NCBI GenBank assembly: GCA_031270865.1
Contig: JAISWI010000038.1
Location: 1-47,719, forward strand
Source: Oscillospiraceae bacterium
GTDB taxonomy: Bacteria > Bacillota > Clostridia > Christensenellales > Aristaeellaceae
DNA length: 47,719 bases
Direction: 5' to 3'
The notes below the pieces were generated by a model, which saw nothing but the letters and a program-made list of their open reading frames with translations, searched no databases and was not told the origin of the DNA. Of the stretch, positions 25,416-33,029 are shown one piece after another (positions within the stretch are counted from its first letter, which is position 1; each line of letters starts with the position of its first letter). A program made the translations under genes and the position numbers.

Positions 25416-25957
25416 GCTGTCGTCTCCCGCCCGCCGGCAGTCAGCGCCGTCGACATCTTATAGCTATGGTAAGCCCCGGCGCGGGAGCGTTCCAGGCTGA
25501 TCAACACGCGCTTACGCTCGAGGCCGCCGTTATAGCCGCCCAGGTCGCCGTCGGAGCGGATCACGCGGTGACATGGGACGACTATGGCGATGGGGTTGCG
25601 GTGGTTAGCCTGTCCAGCGGCGCGGATGGCCTTGGGGCTGCCCATGCGCCCCGCAAGCTCGGCGTACGTGATGGTCTCGCCATACGGGATGGTCAGCAGC
25701 GCCCGCCACGCGCCGCGCTGGAACTCGGTGCCCGTGTCCTCGAAGTCAAGCGGCACGTCGAACTCGAACAGCCGCCCGTTCAGGTACGCGTCGACCTGCC
25801 GGACGGATTCCATGCGGTCCGTCCACACAACGCCGCTGCCGTAGTACCTCTCGACGCGCTCGACCGACGCGCTCGCGTAATCCAGCCGCCGCAGGCCCTT
25901 GTCGCTCTCCCAGACGGTTAACGGGCCTAACCGGGTATCCATTGTAAAAACGCGCAA
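25412..25957 (-). CDS. ogt: Methylated-DNA--protein-cysteine methyltransferase
   Basis: A 181-residue suicide repair enzyme that moves the methyl group of O6-methylguanine to its own cysteine. The active-site motif IVVPCHRVIRSDGDLGGYNGG is complete, and the DNA-binding helix-turn-helix (TITYAELAGRMGSPKAIRAAGQ) precedes it. I chose the TTG at 25957 because AAAGGA lies 11 bases upstream and it gives the usual short lead before GPLTV; ATG 25942 and TTG 25978 are alternatives. It follows tadA by 7 bases and overlaps polA by 4, placing repair and replication functions in one transcript. Confidence 0.93.
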   Translation of the reverse strand: MRVFTMDTRLGPLTVWESDKGLRRLDYASASVERVERYYGSGVVWTDRMESVRQVDAYLNGRLFEFDVPLDFEDTGTEFQRGAWRALLTIPYGETITYAELAGRMGSPKAIRAAGQANHRNPIAIVVPCHRVIRSDGDLGGYNGGLERKRVLISLERSRAGAYHSYKMSTALTAGGRETTA

Positions 25958-25964
25958 GATATTA

Positions 25965-26444
25965 TCATTCCTTTCCAAGGGGCGCGGACCGCCTAAGCGT
26001 CCTGAGCGCGTTAAAGAACGCGGTCAGCCGCGCCTGGCATTCCCGCGCCAGAACCCCGCCGCTGGCGGGGATCAGCCCGCCCAGCGCGGGGTCCTCCGTC
26101 AGGCGGTACACGCTGCCGCAGCATCCCTGCCGCGCGTCGGCCGCGCCGTAATACACGCCCCCAAGCCGCGCCAGCCGGACCGCCCCGGCGCACATCGCGC
26201 ACGGCTCCAGCGTCACGTACATCACGCAGTCCGGCAGAGCGCGCGCGCCGATTGAGAGCGCGGCCTCGCGGATGGCCAGCGTCTCGGCGTGCGCCGTTGG
26301 ATCGCCTGACGCCGCGCAGCGGTTATGCGCCCGCGCGATAACCTCGCCGTCCCGGACGACGACCGCCCCGACGGGGACCTCGCCCTCCAGCGCGGCGATA
26401 TCGGCCTCGGCCAGCGCGAGGCGCATGCAATCCTCGGCCGTCAC
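25965..26444 (-). CDS. tadA: tRNA-specific adenosine deaminase
   Basis: A 159-residue zinc deaminase that converts A34 to inosine in the anticodon of tRNA-Arg, an essential step in decoding. The HAE motif (PTAHAETLAIREAA) and the PCAMC motif (TLEPCAMCAGAVRLARLGGVYYGA) carry the zinc ligands and catalytic glutamate. Length and the downstream SVYRLTEDP region are typical of TadA rather than cytidine deaminases. The start is GTG 26444, three bases after the stop of the DUF218 gene. It is part of the mnmG operon, which thus contains two tRNA-modification enzymes. Confidence 0.95.
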   Translation of the reverse strand: MTAEDCMRLALAEADIAALEGEVPVGAVVVRDGEVIARAHNRCAASGDPTAHAETLAIREAALSIGARALPDCVMYVTLEPCAMCAGAVRLARLGGVYYGAADARQGCCGSVYRLTEDPALGGLIPASGGVLARECQARLTAFFNALRTLRRSAPLGKE

Positions 26445-26447
26445 GGA

Positions 26448-26987
26448 CTATGACCGCGTAATCCGGTGGGCGAACCGCGCGACACCGCTCAGCCAGGCGG
26501 GGCGGCCAACGCGCTGCCAGCCCAGTTTCCACTCGATCCAGCCCAGCCACTCGGCCATATGCGCCCTGAGCCTGCCGCCGTCCCCGGCGATAACCGGCCA
26601 GCCCGACGCGCGAAGCCCTATCGACCTTGATACCGCAAGCGCCCGGGGCATGTGCGCCGCGCTGGTGACGATGAGCGCCGTGCCGCCGCCCCAGCCGTCC
26701 ATCATGCGTTTGGCGAAGGCGAGGTTCTGCTCGGTGTTGAGCGATTCGCGCTCGGGGTGGATTACCGTCGGGGGCACGCCCAGGCGTGACAGCTCGGACG
26801 CCAGCCAGTCGGCCTCGGGGATTGGCTCGTCCTCGCGCTGTCCGCCGCAGGGGATTACGGCGGGCGAGCGCCCGTCGATCCATAGCCGCGCCCCGGCCTT
26901 CGCGCGCTCAAGCGCGTCGTCGTCCGCCCGGCCTCCCGGCATGTGCTTGCCCAGTATGATGATCGCGTCCGCGTACACGCCGCTCAC
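26448..26987 (-). CDS. YdcF/SanA-like DUF218 protein
   Basis: A 179-residue protein with the DUF218 pattern: DAIIILGKHMPGGRADDDALERAKAGARLW at the start, ERESLNTEQNLAFAKRMM in the middle, and ALIVTSAAHMPRALAVSRSIGL, which holds the conserved TSxxHMPRA motif. In better-known members the domain is linked to cell-envelope lipid or vancomycin-sensitivity phenotypes, with no firmly known reaction. This copy has no N-terminal membrane helices, so it is a cytoplasmic short form. GTG 26987 overlaps the mnmG stop by 4 bases (GTGA). Confidence 0.88.
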   Translation of the reverse strand: MSGVYADAIIILGKHMPGGRADDDALERAKAGARLWIDGRSPAVIPCGGQREDEPIPEADWLASELSRLGVPPTVIHPERESLNTEQNLAFAKRMMDGWGGGTALIVTSAAHMPRALAVSRSIGLRASGWPVIAGDGGRLRAHMAEWLGWIEWKLGWQRVGRPAWLSGVARFAHRITRS

Positions 26988-28795
26988 ACTCCTTTAAGCC
27001 GACCAAGGCGTGTCGTCAACACGGCGATGTCGGCGGGGGACACGCCCGGTATCCGCGACGCCTGACCCAGCGTAGACGGCCTGACGCGGTCCAGCTTCTG
27101 CCGCGCCTCGACGCGCAGCCCGGGCGTCGAGGCGTAGTCCATGTCCACGGGCAGCTCGCGCCGCTCGTACGCCTGGGCGCGTTCCACGGTCCGCCGCTGT
27201 TTATCTAGGTAGCCCGCTAACTTGATCGTAAGCTCGACCTGCTCGGCAGCGTCGGGCGGTATATCCGGCAGGGACGGGCACCGCTCGCGAAGCGACGCGT
27301 AGGTCTCGCCGGGGCGCTTGAGCGTGTCGGCCATCCGGCGCGAGTCCAGCGCGTCGAGCGCGTCGCGGGTCTGGGCGCGTTTGGTTAACGCGCGGTCAAG
27401 GCGTTCCCGCGAGGCCAGCCCGATCGCGGCGGAGCGTTCGGTCAGGCGCAGGTCGGCGTTATCCTGCCGCAGGAGCAGCCGGTATTCCGCGCGGGACGTC
27501 ATCATCCGGTACGGCTCGTCAACGCCCTTGACGGTCAGGTCGTCGGCCAGCACGCCTATATAGCCCTCGTCGCGCCCCACGCAGAAGGGCGGGTCGCCCC
27601 GCAGGAACAGCGCGGCGTTGATCCCGGCGAGTATGCCCTGCGCGGCGGCCTCCTCATACCCGGACGTGCCGTTGACCTGCCCGGCTAGGTATAATCCCGG
27701 CACGGCCCGCGCCGCGAACCCCGCGTCCAGCGCGGTAGGATCGACGCAGTCATACTCTATCGCGTACGCCAGCCGCAGCAGCGAGGCGTCCTCAAGGCCG
27801 GGGATCGCGCGGATCAATCCGGTCTGGACGTCCTCGGGCAGCGATGTGGATACGCCCTGAACGTACCATTCCGGCGAGTTAAGGCCCTCCGGTTCCAGGA
27901 ACACCTGGTGGCGCGTCTTGTCGGCGAAGCGGGTGACCTTGTCCTCGATGGACGGGCAGTACCGCGCGCCCACGCCGTTTATTCCCCCGGTGAACATGGG
28001 GGCGCGGTGGAGGTTCGCGCGTATCAGCGCGTGGACGCGCTCGTTCGTCCATGTAAGGTAGCAATGGGCGCGGTTGGCGGGCGGAGCGTCCGACATGAAC
28101 GAGAACGGCGTCGGCGGCTCGTCGCCGTACTGCGGTTCCATCCGGTCGAAATGGATCGTCCGCGCGTCAAGCCGGGCGGGGGTGCCCGTCTTGAACCTGC
28201 GCAGCCCGAACCCCAGATCGCGCAGCGAACCCGACAGCGCCAGCGCGCTCATGAACCCCTGCGGACCGCTCCGGCGCGAGTACTCGCCGATGATCACGCG
28301 GCTGTCAAGGTACACGCCCGCCGCGACAACCACGGCCCGCGCCTCGATAATCCCGCCAGTCGCCGTGGACACGCCGCTTACGCGGCCGTTCGCGGTGAGT
28401 ATCCGGCTGACCTCGGCCTGGCGCGGCGTGAGGTTTTTCAGCGACATGACCGCCGCCAGCATGCGGTCATGGTAAGCGCGTTTGTCGGCCTGCGCCCGCA
28501 GCGACCGCGCCGCCGGACCCTTCGAGCGGTTGAGCATGCGCGACTGGATGGACACCGCGTCGCAGGCAAGACCCATTTCCCCGCCCAGCGCGTCCACCTC
28601 TCGAACCAGATGGCCCTTGCCCGTGCCGCCGATGGCGGGGTTGCACGGCATGTGCGCGACCGCGTCAAGGCTTAGCGTCAGCAGCAGCGTCCGCTGGCCC
28701 ATACGCGCCAGGGCCAGCGCGGCCTCGCATCCGGCGTGCCCCGCGCCTATCACAACCGCGTCGTACGCGTCCGGCGATGGTCGGCTGCTATCCAT
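26984..28795 (-). CDS. mnmG: tRNA uridine-5-carboxymethylaminomethyl modification enzyme MnmG
   Basis: A 603-residue FAD enzyme that, with MnmE, modifies U34 of tRNAs. The FAD-binding Rossmann motif VVIGAGHAGCEAALALARMG is at the start. Signatures GPAARSLRAQADKRAYH, the cysteine-containing CNPAIGGTGKGHLVREVDALGG, and VNGTSGYEEAAAQGILAGINAAL follow, and the C-terminal helical domain ends GVSPADIAVL. ATG 28795 is the only start giving a normal N-terminus. It lies only about 8 bases after a good promoter -10, so the transcript may be leaderless. It heads a five-gene operon. mnmE and rsmG, its usual neighbours near the origin, are absent here. Confidence 0.96.
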   Translation of the reverse strand: MDSSRPSPDAYDAVVIGAGHAGCEAALALARMGQRTLLLTLSLDAVAHMPCNPAIGGTGKGHLVREVDALGGEMGLACDAVSIQSRMLNRSKGPAARSLRAQADKRAYHDRMLAAVMSLKNLTPRQAEVSRILTANGRVSGVSTATGGIIEARAVVVAAGVYLDSRVIIGEYSRRSGPQGFMSALALSGSLRDLGFGLRRFKTGTPARLDARTIHFDRMEPQYGDEPPTPFSFMSDAPPANRAHCYLTWTNERVHALIRANLHRAPMFTGGINGVGARYCPSIEDKVTRFADKTRHQVFLEPEGLNSPEWYVQGVSTSLPEDVQTGLIRAIPGLEDASLLRLAYAIEYDCVDPTALDAGFAARAVPGLYLAGQVNGTSGYEEAAAQGILAGINAALFLRGDPPFCVGRDEGYIGVLADDLTVKGVDEPYRMMTSRAEYRLLLRQDNADLRLTERSAAIGLASRERLDRALTKRAQTRDALDALDSRRMADTLKRPGETYASLRERCPSLPDIPPDAAEQVELTIKLAGYLDKQRRTVERAQAYERRELPVDMDYASTPGLRVEARQKLDRVRPSTLGQASRIPGVSPADIAVLTTRLGRLKGV

Positions 28796-28802
28796 ATCGC
28801 CT

Positions 28803-28831
28803 ACTATACCACAATTAGGTCGGCTGGGCAA
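28803..28831 (-). promoter_or_regulatory. Promoter of the mnmG operon
   Basis: On the minus strand, TTGCCC (28831-28826), 17-base spacer, TATAGT (28808-28803). The expected start is about 28796, at or next to the ATG at 28795. Confidence 0.6.
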
Positions 28832-28929
28832 TAGTTTTGGAAAGAATGGGGGCGAGGAAATGGGAAGGCTTTCCAGCGCAATACAACCTACGAGGCGGTT
28901 TCAGCCTTAGTTGTTAGAGATTTTACATA

Positions 28930-29694
28930 TTAGAGTTGTTGTTTCTGGCTAACAATGTCGCGAACGCTGAGCTTACCCCGCGCGTTAAGCCATCTCACAA
29001 TATCAAAGTCCCAGCATAACCTCAACCCGTCAGGCCCAATCCGATATAAAAACCCTACCTTGTTATCTTTCTCGAATCTCTTCATAAAGAATACATCGGG
29101 ATGGTCGATCGGTTTCCCCGAGAAGAACACCTTCGGGTATGGCAACGCCAGGAACCTGCTGATAACGTCGGGGTTGACCTCGAAATAATCGGACATAATC
29201 AGGAAGACGTTGTCGAAGTTAACCCGCGCCTTCCTCCGTTCCCAAGCGTCCTTCGCTTCCTGAAACGTGTCATAGCGCGTTAGCAGCAAGGCGACGCGTC
29301 CGCCCAGCCGCGCGATGGGATACCTGCTCCCTTCAGGAGTAACGTCTTCCAGTTCGGCGTCCAGATAATAATCGATGTTTTCCATAAATTCAACGAATAG
29401 GTTTGCGGGGATCCGGAGGTTGACGGTAGGGGAGCGATATTCTTCCCCTAAATCATGGCTGATTAGGCCGCCCACACAGTTTTCGCTGAAGATTGTGAAA
29501 TCATGATTGGTCAAAAGTTCGCGCTGTCTTTCCAGGAAGGCTTTGTTATTATCAGCGGCTTTTCTATTATTAACGGCTTTTCTATTATTAGCGGTGTTTC
29601 TATTATTAATCAGTCTTACTCTATTGGCCAAAAGTTTGCGTCGTCTTTCCAGGAAGGCTTTTCTATTATTAACAGCGTTTCTAATATTAATCAC
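28930..29694 (-). CDS. DUF1919-family protein with duplicated N-terminal helix
   Basis: A 254-residue protein. Residues from about 62 on match DUF1919 (exopolysaccharide-associated): HDFTIFSENCVGGLISHDLGEEYRSPTVNLRI, then RYPIARLGG, KARVNFDNVFLIMSDYFE and LPYPKVFFSGK. The function in such clusters is unknown. Residues 1-60 are a charged Asn/Arg/Lys-rich helix in which a 39-residue unit (NNRKAFLERRRKLLAN / NNKAFLERQRELLTN) is present twice, separated by six-residue micro-repeats such as NNRKAV. GTG 29694 is used; starts further in are possible. Base composition is AT-richer than the neighbours, and no other capsule gene is nearby, so it may be an acquired singleton. Confidence 0.75.
   Translation of the reverse strand: MINIRNAVNNRKAFLERRRKLLANRVRLINNRNTANNRKAVNNRKAADNNKAFLERQRELLTNHDFTIFSENCVGGLISHDLGEEYRSPTVNLRIPANLFVEFMENIDYYLDAELEDVTPEGSRYPIARLGGRVALLLTRYDTFQEAKDAWERRKARVNFDNVFLIMSDYFEVNPDVISRFLALPYPKVFFSGKPIDHPDVFFMKRFEKDNKVGFLYRIGPDGLRLCWDFDIVRWLNARGKLSVRDIVSQKQQL
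29507..29676. repeat. 117-base in-frame tandem duplication in the DUF1919 gene
   Basis: Two copies of a unit containing CTTTCCAGGAAGGCTTT begin at 29507 and 29624, exactly 117 bases (39 codons) apart. Between them is a run of shorter units (TTTCTATTATTAACGGC and variants) at 15-18 base spacing. All keep the reading frame on the minus strand. Confidence 0.8.
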
Positions 29695-29862
29695 TCTTTC
29701 TATATTTTATAATCCGCGAAAGGATTGGCTTGCTTGTGTTGATCCGTATAATTCCGGCGCGTATACATATTATATGCGAGGCTGGCGGTTACGCGCGCGG
29801 CTTGCCAAAACCGCGCCCGCTCAATCCCGTCGCGAGTTTTCACGTTCATCGTTAAAAATTAC

Positions 29863-29904
29863 TTGACAAAAATGATATGTCGTGCTATACTATCTTATGT
29901 CGTG
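29863..29904 (+). promoter_or_regulatory. Strong promoter and direct-repeat operator of the DUF2975/Xre pair
   Basis: TTGACA (29863-29868), 17-base spacer, TATACT (29886-29891). Two identical TATGTCGTG units (29876-29884 and 29896-29904), spaced 20 bases start to start, flank the -10. That places both on one face of the helix and suggests repressor binding, possibly by the Xre protein of the same operon. Confidence 0.65.
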
Positions 29905-29938
29905 ATAAGCAAATAAACTCGGAAGGTGGTTTTCCACA

Positions 29939-30469
29939 ATGGAAAAACAAACGGAAAAAATCAAAAGGTTCAGCAAGGTAGTCCATATCTTGTTGAAGGT
30001 AGCGTTCATCGCGCTCATCGTCGTCGGCGCGTTACAAGCGTTCTCTTTACTTTGGTCTTTCTTAGACTTGAATACGGAAGTATTGGCGATTGCGGGGGGT
30101 GAAGCGGAATACCCGCTGTTGTTCAAATTTGGAGAAACAAAAGTCTATTTACCTATGGCATGGGAAACGGGTTTTGACTTCTTGGGTGTTCGCTCGATTG
30201 CGTCGGCTAGTTTAAGCGGTCTACTTCTTACTATCTTTACAATCGGCGGGCTTGGGTTTGCAAAAGTGGTTTTCAAGCTGTTAAAGGGAAACGGCTCGCC
30301 ATTTCGTGATGATGTAATCGGGTCGTTAAAAAAATTGTCAATCGCTCTGCTTCTCATGGGCGCGGTTTCGGGTTTAGTTCCTTTCGTCGCGGCTGGTGTG
30401 GTTTGGGTGCTTTGCTTGATTTTTGAATACGGGCGCATACTCCAAAACGAGAGCGATACGACATTGTGA
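29939..30469 (+). CDS. DUF2975 membrane protein
   Basis: A 176-residue protein with four predicted transmembrane helices (about 15-40, 88-110, 128-150 and 152-168) and an extracytoplasmic loop after the first. The segment KLLKGNGSPFRDDVIGSLKKLSIALLLMG is characteristic of DUF2975 proteins, small membrane proteins usually paired with a YozG-like Xre regulator, exactly as here. Their function is not established. GGAAGGTGG lies about 7 bases before the ATG. Codon use is AT-richer than in the flanking housekeeping genes, consistent with an accessory module. Confidence 0.85.
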   Translation: MEKQTEKIKRFSKVVHILLKVAFIALIVVGALQAFSLLWSFLDLNTEVLAIAGGEAEYPLLFKFGETKVYLPMAWETGFDFLGVRSIASASLSGLLLTIFTIGGLGFAKVVFKLLKGNGSPFRDDVIGSLKKLSIALLLMGAVSGLVPFVAAGVVWVLCLIFEYGRILQNESDTTL

Positions 30470-30479
30470 GGTGATGAAT

Positions 30480-30701
30480 ATGGCTATTATTCTACGGCTC
30501 GACAGAATGATGGCTGACAGAAAAATATCACTTAACGAGCTTGCGGATAAAGTGGGTATTGCCACCGCGAACCTGTCCAATATCAAGACAGGCAAAATCA
30601 GCGCAATCCGCTTTTCTACTCTTGACGCAATATGTGATGTTTTAGATTGTCAGCCGGGAGATATTCTTGAATACAAACGAATGACGAATGACGATAAATA
30701 A
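30480..30701 (+). CDS. YozG-like Xre-family regulator
   Basis: A 73-residue single-domain DNA-binding protein. The helix-turn-helix is DRMMADRKISLNELADKVGIATANLSNIKTGK, and the end (FSTLDAICDVLDCQPGDILEY) is the standard short Xre/Cro ending. The start at ATG 30480 uses GAGG 8 bases upstream; ATG 30474 is too close. It begins 10 bases after the DUF2975 stop, so the pair is co-transcribed. It is a good candidate for binding the TATGTCGTG repeats at the operon promoter. Confidence 0.92.
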   Translation: MAIILRLDRMMADRKISLNELADKVGIATANLSNIKTGKISAIRFSTLDAICDVLDCQPGDILEYKRMTNDDK

Positions 30702-30714
30702 AGTTGACCGTGAA

Positions 30715-30750
30715 AAAAGGCGGCGGGTATCGTTGGTGTCCCGCCGCTTT
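30715..30750 (+). terminator. Terminator after the Xre gene
   Basis: Stem GCGGCGGG / CCCGCCGC (30720-30727 with 30740-30747), preceded by A-rich and followed by T-rich bases, so it could act in both directions. Confidence 0.7.
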
Positions 30751-30871
30751 GCTGTTTATCGGTGAATATACTGCGTCCTGCGCTGTTGCCGTTCCCGCAC
30801 GTCCTCACGCATGATATGCACGCATGAAAATATTTTCCGTGAAATATTTTCTGTGTTTTGTGTAAAAACCC

Positions 30872-30900
30872 TTGCTTTTCGGGGCATATGATGATAATAT
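30872..30900 (+). promoter_or_regulatory. Promoter of rpsT
   Basis: TTGCTT (30872-30877), 17-base spacer, TAATAT (30895-30900). Just upstream, about 30826-30852, are two close copies of GAAA(A)TATTTTC, themselves palindromic, that may bind a regulator. The rest of 30756-30997 holds no gene. Confidence 0.5.
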
Positions 30901-30997
30901 ACTTTCCCGCAAGTTTTCAAAAGGGCGTAATCACAGCAAAGACGCGGCGGATCCGCGCGTCTTACCTGAATTTTGTAACGGGAGGCACCTGAAAAAC

Positions 30998-31258
30998 ATG
31001 CCAAATATCAAATCCGCGTCAAAGAGAGTCCTTATCTCAAAGGAGCGCAACGCGAGGAACAGGGCGGCAAAATCACTCATTAAGACAAATCTGAAAAAAT
31101 TCGACGCGGCCGCGGCCGCGGGAAACCGCGAGGAGGCCCTCAGCGCCTACAAGACCGCCGTAAAGACGGTTGACCGCGCCGCCGCCCGCGGGCTTATACA
31201 CAAAAACAACGCGTCTCACAAGAAAAGCAGCCTTACCGCAAAGCTCAACAGTATCTGA
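30998..31258 (+). CDS. rpsT: 30S ribosomal protein S20
   Basis: An 86-residue, strongly basic, helical protein that binds 16S rRNA in the small subunit. The start MPNIKSASKRVLISKERNARNRAAKS and the ending HKNNASHKKSSLTAKLN are diagnostic of S20. GGGAGG at 30980-30985 lies 12 bases before ATG 30998. It stands as a single gene upstream of dnaA, with its own promoter and a terminator downstream. Confidence 0.97.
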   Translation: MPNIKSASKRVLISKERNARNRAAKSLIKTNLKKFDAAAAAGNREEALSAYKTAVKTVDRAAARGLIHKNNASHKKSSLTAKLNSI

Positions 31259-31282
31259 CCGCGTCGGATACGTCTGCGAATA

Positions 31283-31318
31283 ATATTAATACGCACGATA
31301 TGTCGTGCGTATTAATAT
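31283..31318. promoter_or_regulatory. Perfect 16-base inverted repeat between rpsT and dnaA
   Basis: Arms ATATTAATACGCACGA and its exact complement are separated by TATG. No T-run follows, so it is not a standard terminator. It could be an RNA hairpin or a protein-binding site near the origin. Confidence 0.6.
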
Positions 31319-31319
31319 C

Positions 31320-31368
31320 GCGCATATGTTTCGGTTGCCGCCATAGGCGGCGAGAAACATGCGCTTTT
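31320..31368 (+). terminator. Probable rpsT terminator
   Basis: Outer stem GCGCATATGTTTC / GAGAAACATGCGC with a small bulge, inner stem GCCGCC / GGCGGC, then TTTT. A second long hairpin follows (about 31374-31418: GAAAAGTC / GACTTTTC around CGGCTTCGCCG). Confidence 0.55.
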
Positions 31369-31472
31369 GAGCGAGAAAAGTCCCGAGCGGCTTCGCCGTA
31401 AGGATAAGACTTTTCAAGCGGATTGTTAATTCAAAAACCTTTGAGAATTACAGAACGAAAGGCGTTGACACA

Positions 31473-32783
31473 ATGAATTCTGCCGCCGACGTCTGGCGCA
31501 GCGTCCTGACGATATTGGGCGACGAGCTGACCATGACAGCCATATCCACATGGTTCGACGACTGCGAGGTCGCAGATATCAGCGCCAACCGGCTCACTCT
31601 GCGCGCCCCCTCGTCGTTCAAACGGGGAATAATTGAAAGCCGCTATAAGGCTAACATACAGAGCGCGCTGCGTGAGCTTTTCGCGTGCGATTTCAATGTG
31701 GTCATCACCGACGGCTCACCCGAGGACCGCGGAGGGAACGGCAGGCGAATCGCCGCGGACGACGAAAAGGAAGATGAATTCACCTTCGAACGCTTTGTAG
31801 TGGGCAGCTCGAATAAGTACGCGCACGCCGCAGCGCTTGCCGTGGCGAGAGGTCAGCGCAAGGATTACAACCCGCTTTTTATATACGGCAACTCCGGTCT
31901 GGGCAAAACCCATCTGCTCCACGCCATACGCCACACCATAAGCCAGGACCACCCCGAATATAATATAGTCACTCTGACGGGCGAATACTTCACGAATGAA
32001 CTGATACACGCCCTCCAAATCGGGAAAAACATGGAGTTCCGGGAGAAGTTCCGGGGGGCTGACGTATTTCTTATAGACGACGTCCAATTCATTGCCGGCA
32101 AGGTCGCCATACAAGAGGAATTTTTTAACACCTTCAATACGCTGCACGCCGCGGGACGGCAGATAGTCCTCACCTCCGACCGGCCGCCGATGGAGATTGC
32201 GACTCTGGAGGACCGTCTGCAAAACCGCTTCGGTTCCGGAATCCTCGCCGATATAAACGCGCCCGACTACGAGACGCGCGTCGCCATAATCCGCAATAAG
32301 GCTCAGCGTCTCGGCGCCATCCTTCCGGACGACGTAACTACATATATAGCCGAACGGCTGACGCAAAACGTGCGCCAGATAGAGGGCGCCGTCAAAAATA
32401 TTATCGCTTATCACGACCTCATGGACAATCACATTACGGTCACGTCGGCCTCCGAAATAATAAAGGATATGTTCAAGAATAACGACTCAAACGCGCTCAA
32501 CACGGATCTTATAATCAGCGAGACGGCCAAATATTACTCGCTGCCCGTATCGGATATAAAGGGGAAACGGCGCACGCGCTCAATCGCGCTCGCAAGGCAC
32601 GTCTCCATCTACATAATCCGTCAACTGACAAATCTTCCCCTGGCGGACATCGGCGCCATATACGAGCGCCATCACACCACGATACTCTCCTCCATAACCT
32701 TTATCGAGGATATGATAAAGACCTCGGAAAATCTGTCGCAGTCAATTCGGGACATAACGGCGAATATCAACGCGAAGACGTAG
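31473..32783 (+). CDS. dnaA: Chromosomal replication initiator protein DnaA
   Basis: A 436-residue initiator that binds DnaA boxes and melts the origin. Domain I is at the N-terminus (VWRSVLTILGDELTMTAISTWFD). The AAA+ domain begins FTFERFVVGSSNKYAHAAA with Walker A NSGLGKTH and Walker B VFLIDDVQFIAGK. The C-terminal DNA-binding domain has SIALARHVSIYIIRQLTNLPLADIGAIYERHHTTILSS. The linker (domain II) is short. AAAGG lies about 9 bases before the ATG. It is followed by the predicted origin and dnaN. Confidence 0.98.
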   Translation: MNSAADVWRSVLTILGDELTMTAISTWFDDCEVADISANRLTLRAPSSFKRGIIESRYKANIQSALRELFACDFNVVITDGSPEDRGGNGRRIAADDEKEDEFTFERFVVGSSNKYAHAAALAVARGQRKDYNPLFIYGNSGLGKTHLLHAIRHTISQDHPEYNIVTLTGEYFTNELIHALQIGKNMEFREKFRGADVFLIDDVQFIAGKVAIQEEFFNTFNTLHAAGRQIVLTSDRPPMEIATLEDRLQNRFGSGILADINAPDYETRVAIIRNKAQRLGAILPDDVTTYIAERLTQNVRQIEGAVKNIIAYHDLMDNHITVTSASEIIKDMFKNNDSNALNTDLIISETAKYYSLPVSDIKGKRRTRSIALARHVSIYIIRQLTNLPLADIGAIYERHHTTILSSITFIEDMIKTSENLSQSIRDITANINAKT

Positions 32784-33029
32784 ACAGTTTTCGACATTTC
32801 CACGTTTACTTTACGCTGGATTTTCGGTGGAAAATATATTCCCACACATTTTCCGCCTTTATATATGGCGCTTGTCCACATAAAATACACCGCGCCTTTT
32901 GCGTTCACCCGCAAGACCCCGCCGCTGTTTTCCACATTACATGCCGTACCTACTACTAATACTGCTAAAAATATCTTTCTATATTTACATATACAGACAT
33001 ATACAAACACACTCGGAGGGAAAGGCTTT
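32784..33029 (+). other. oriC: Predicted chromosomal replication origin (oriC)
   Basis: This gap between dnaA and dnaN holds DnaA-box-like 9-mers TTGTCCACA (32872-32880) and TTTTCCACA (32928-32936), with weaker GTGGAAAA and CCCACACA sites from about 32795 on. About 13 bases after the last box comes a triplet run CTA CTA CTA ATA CTG CTA (32950-32967), the complement of the DnaA-trio motif. An AT-rich stretch (32968-33010) suitable as unwinding element follows. The order boxes, trio, AT-rich DNA matches the Bacillus subtilis unwinding region. Confidence 0.75.

Noticed and set aside
22798-25463. Long plus-strand frames (up to about 400 codons) opposite polA
   Set aside because: GC-rich shadow frames with Arg/Gln/Val-rich products; polA on the minus strand is unmistakable.
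28930-29694. Possible adhesin or phase-variable surface protein because of the tandem repeats
   Set aside because: No signal peptide or anchor; the conserved part is DUF1919, so only the length variation is noted.
29503-29866. Plus-strand hydrophobic frames with ISGFSIINGFSIISG repeats
   Set aside because: Antisense of the duplicated segment of the DUF1919 gene; no start signal.
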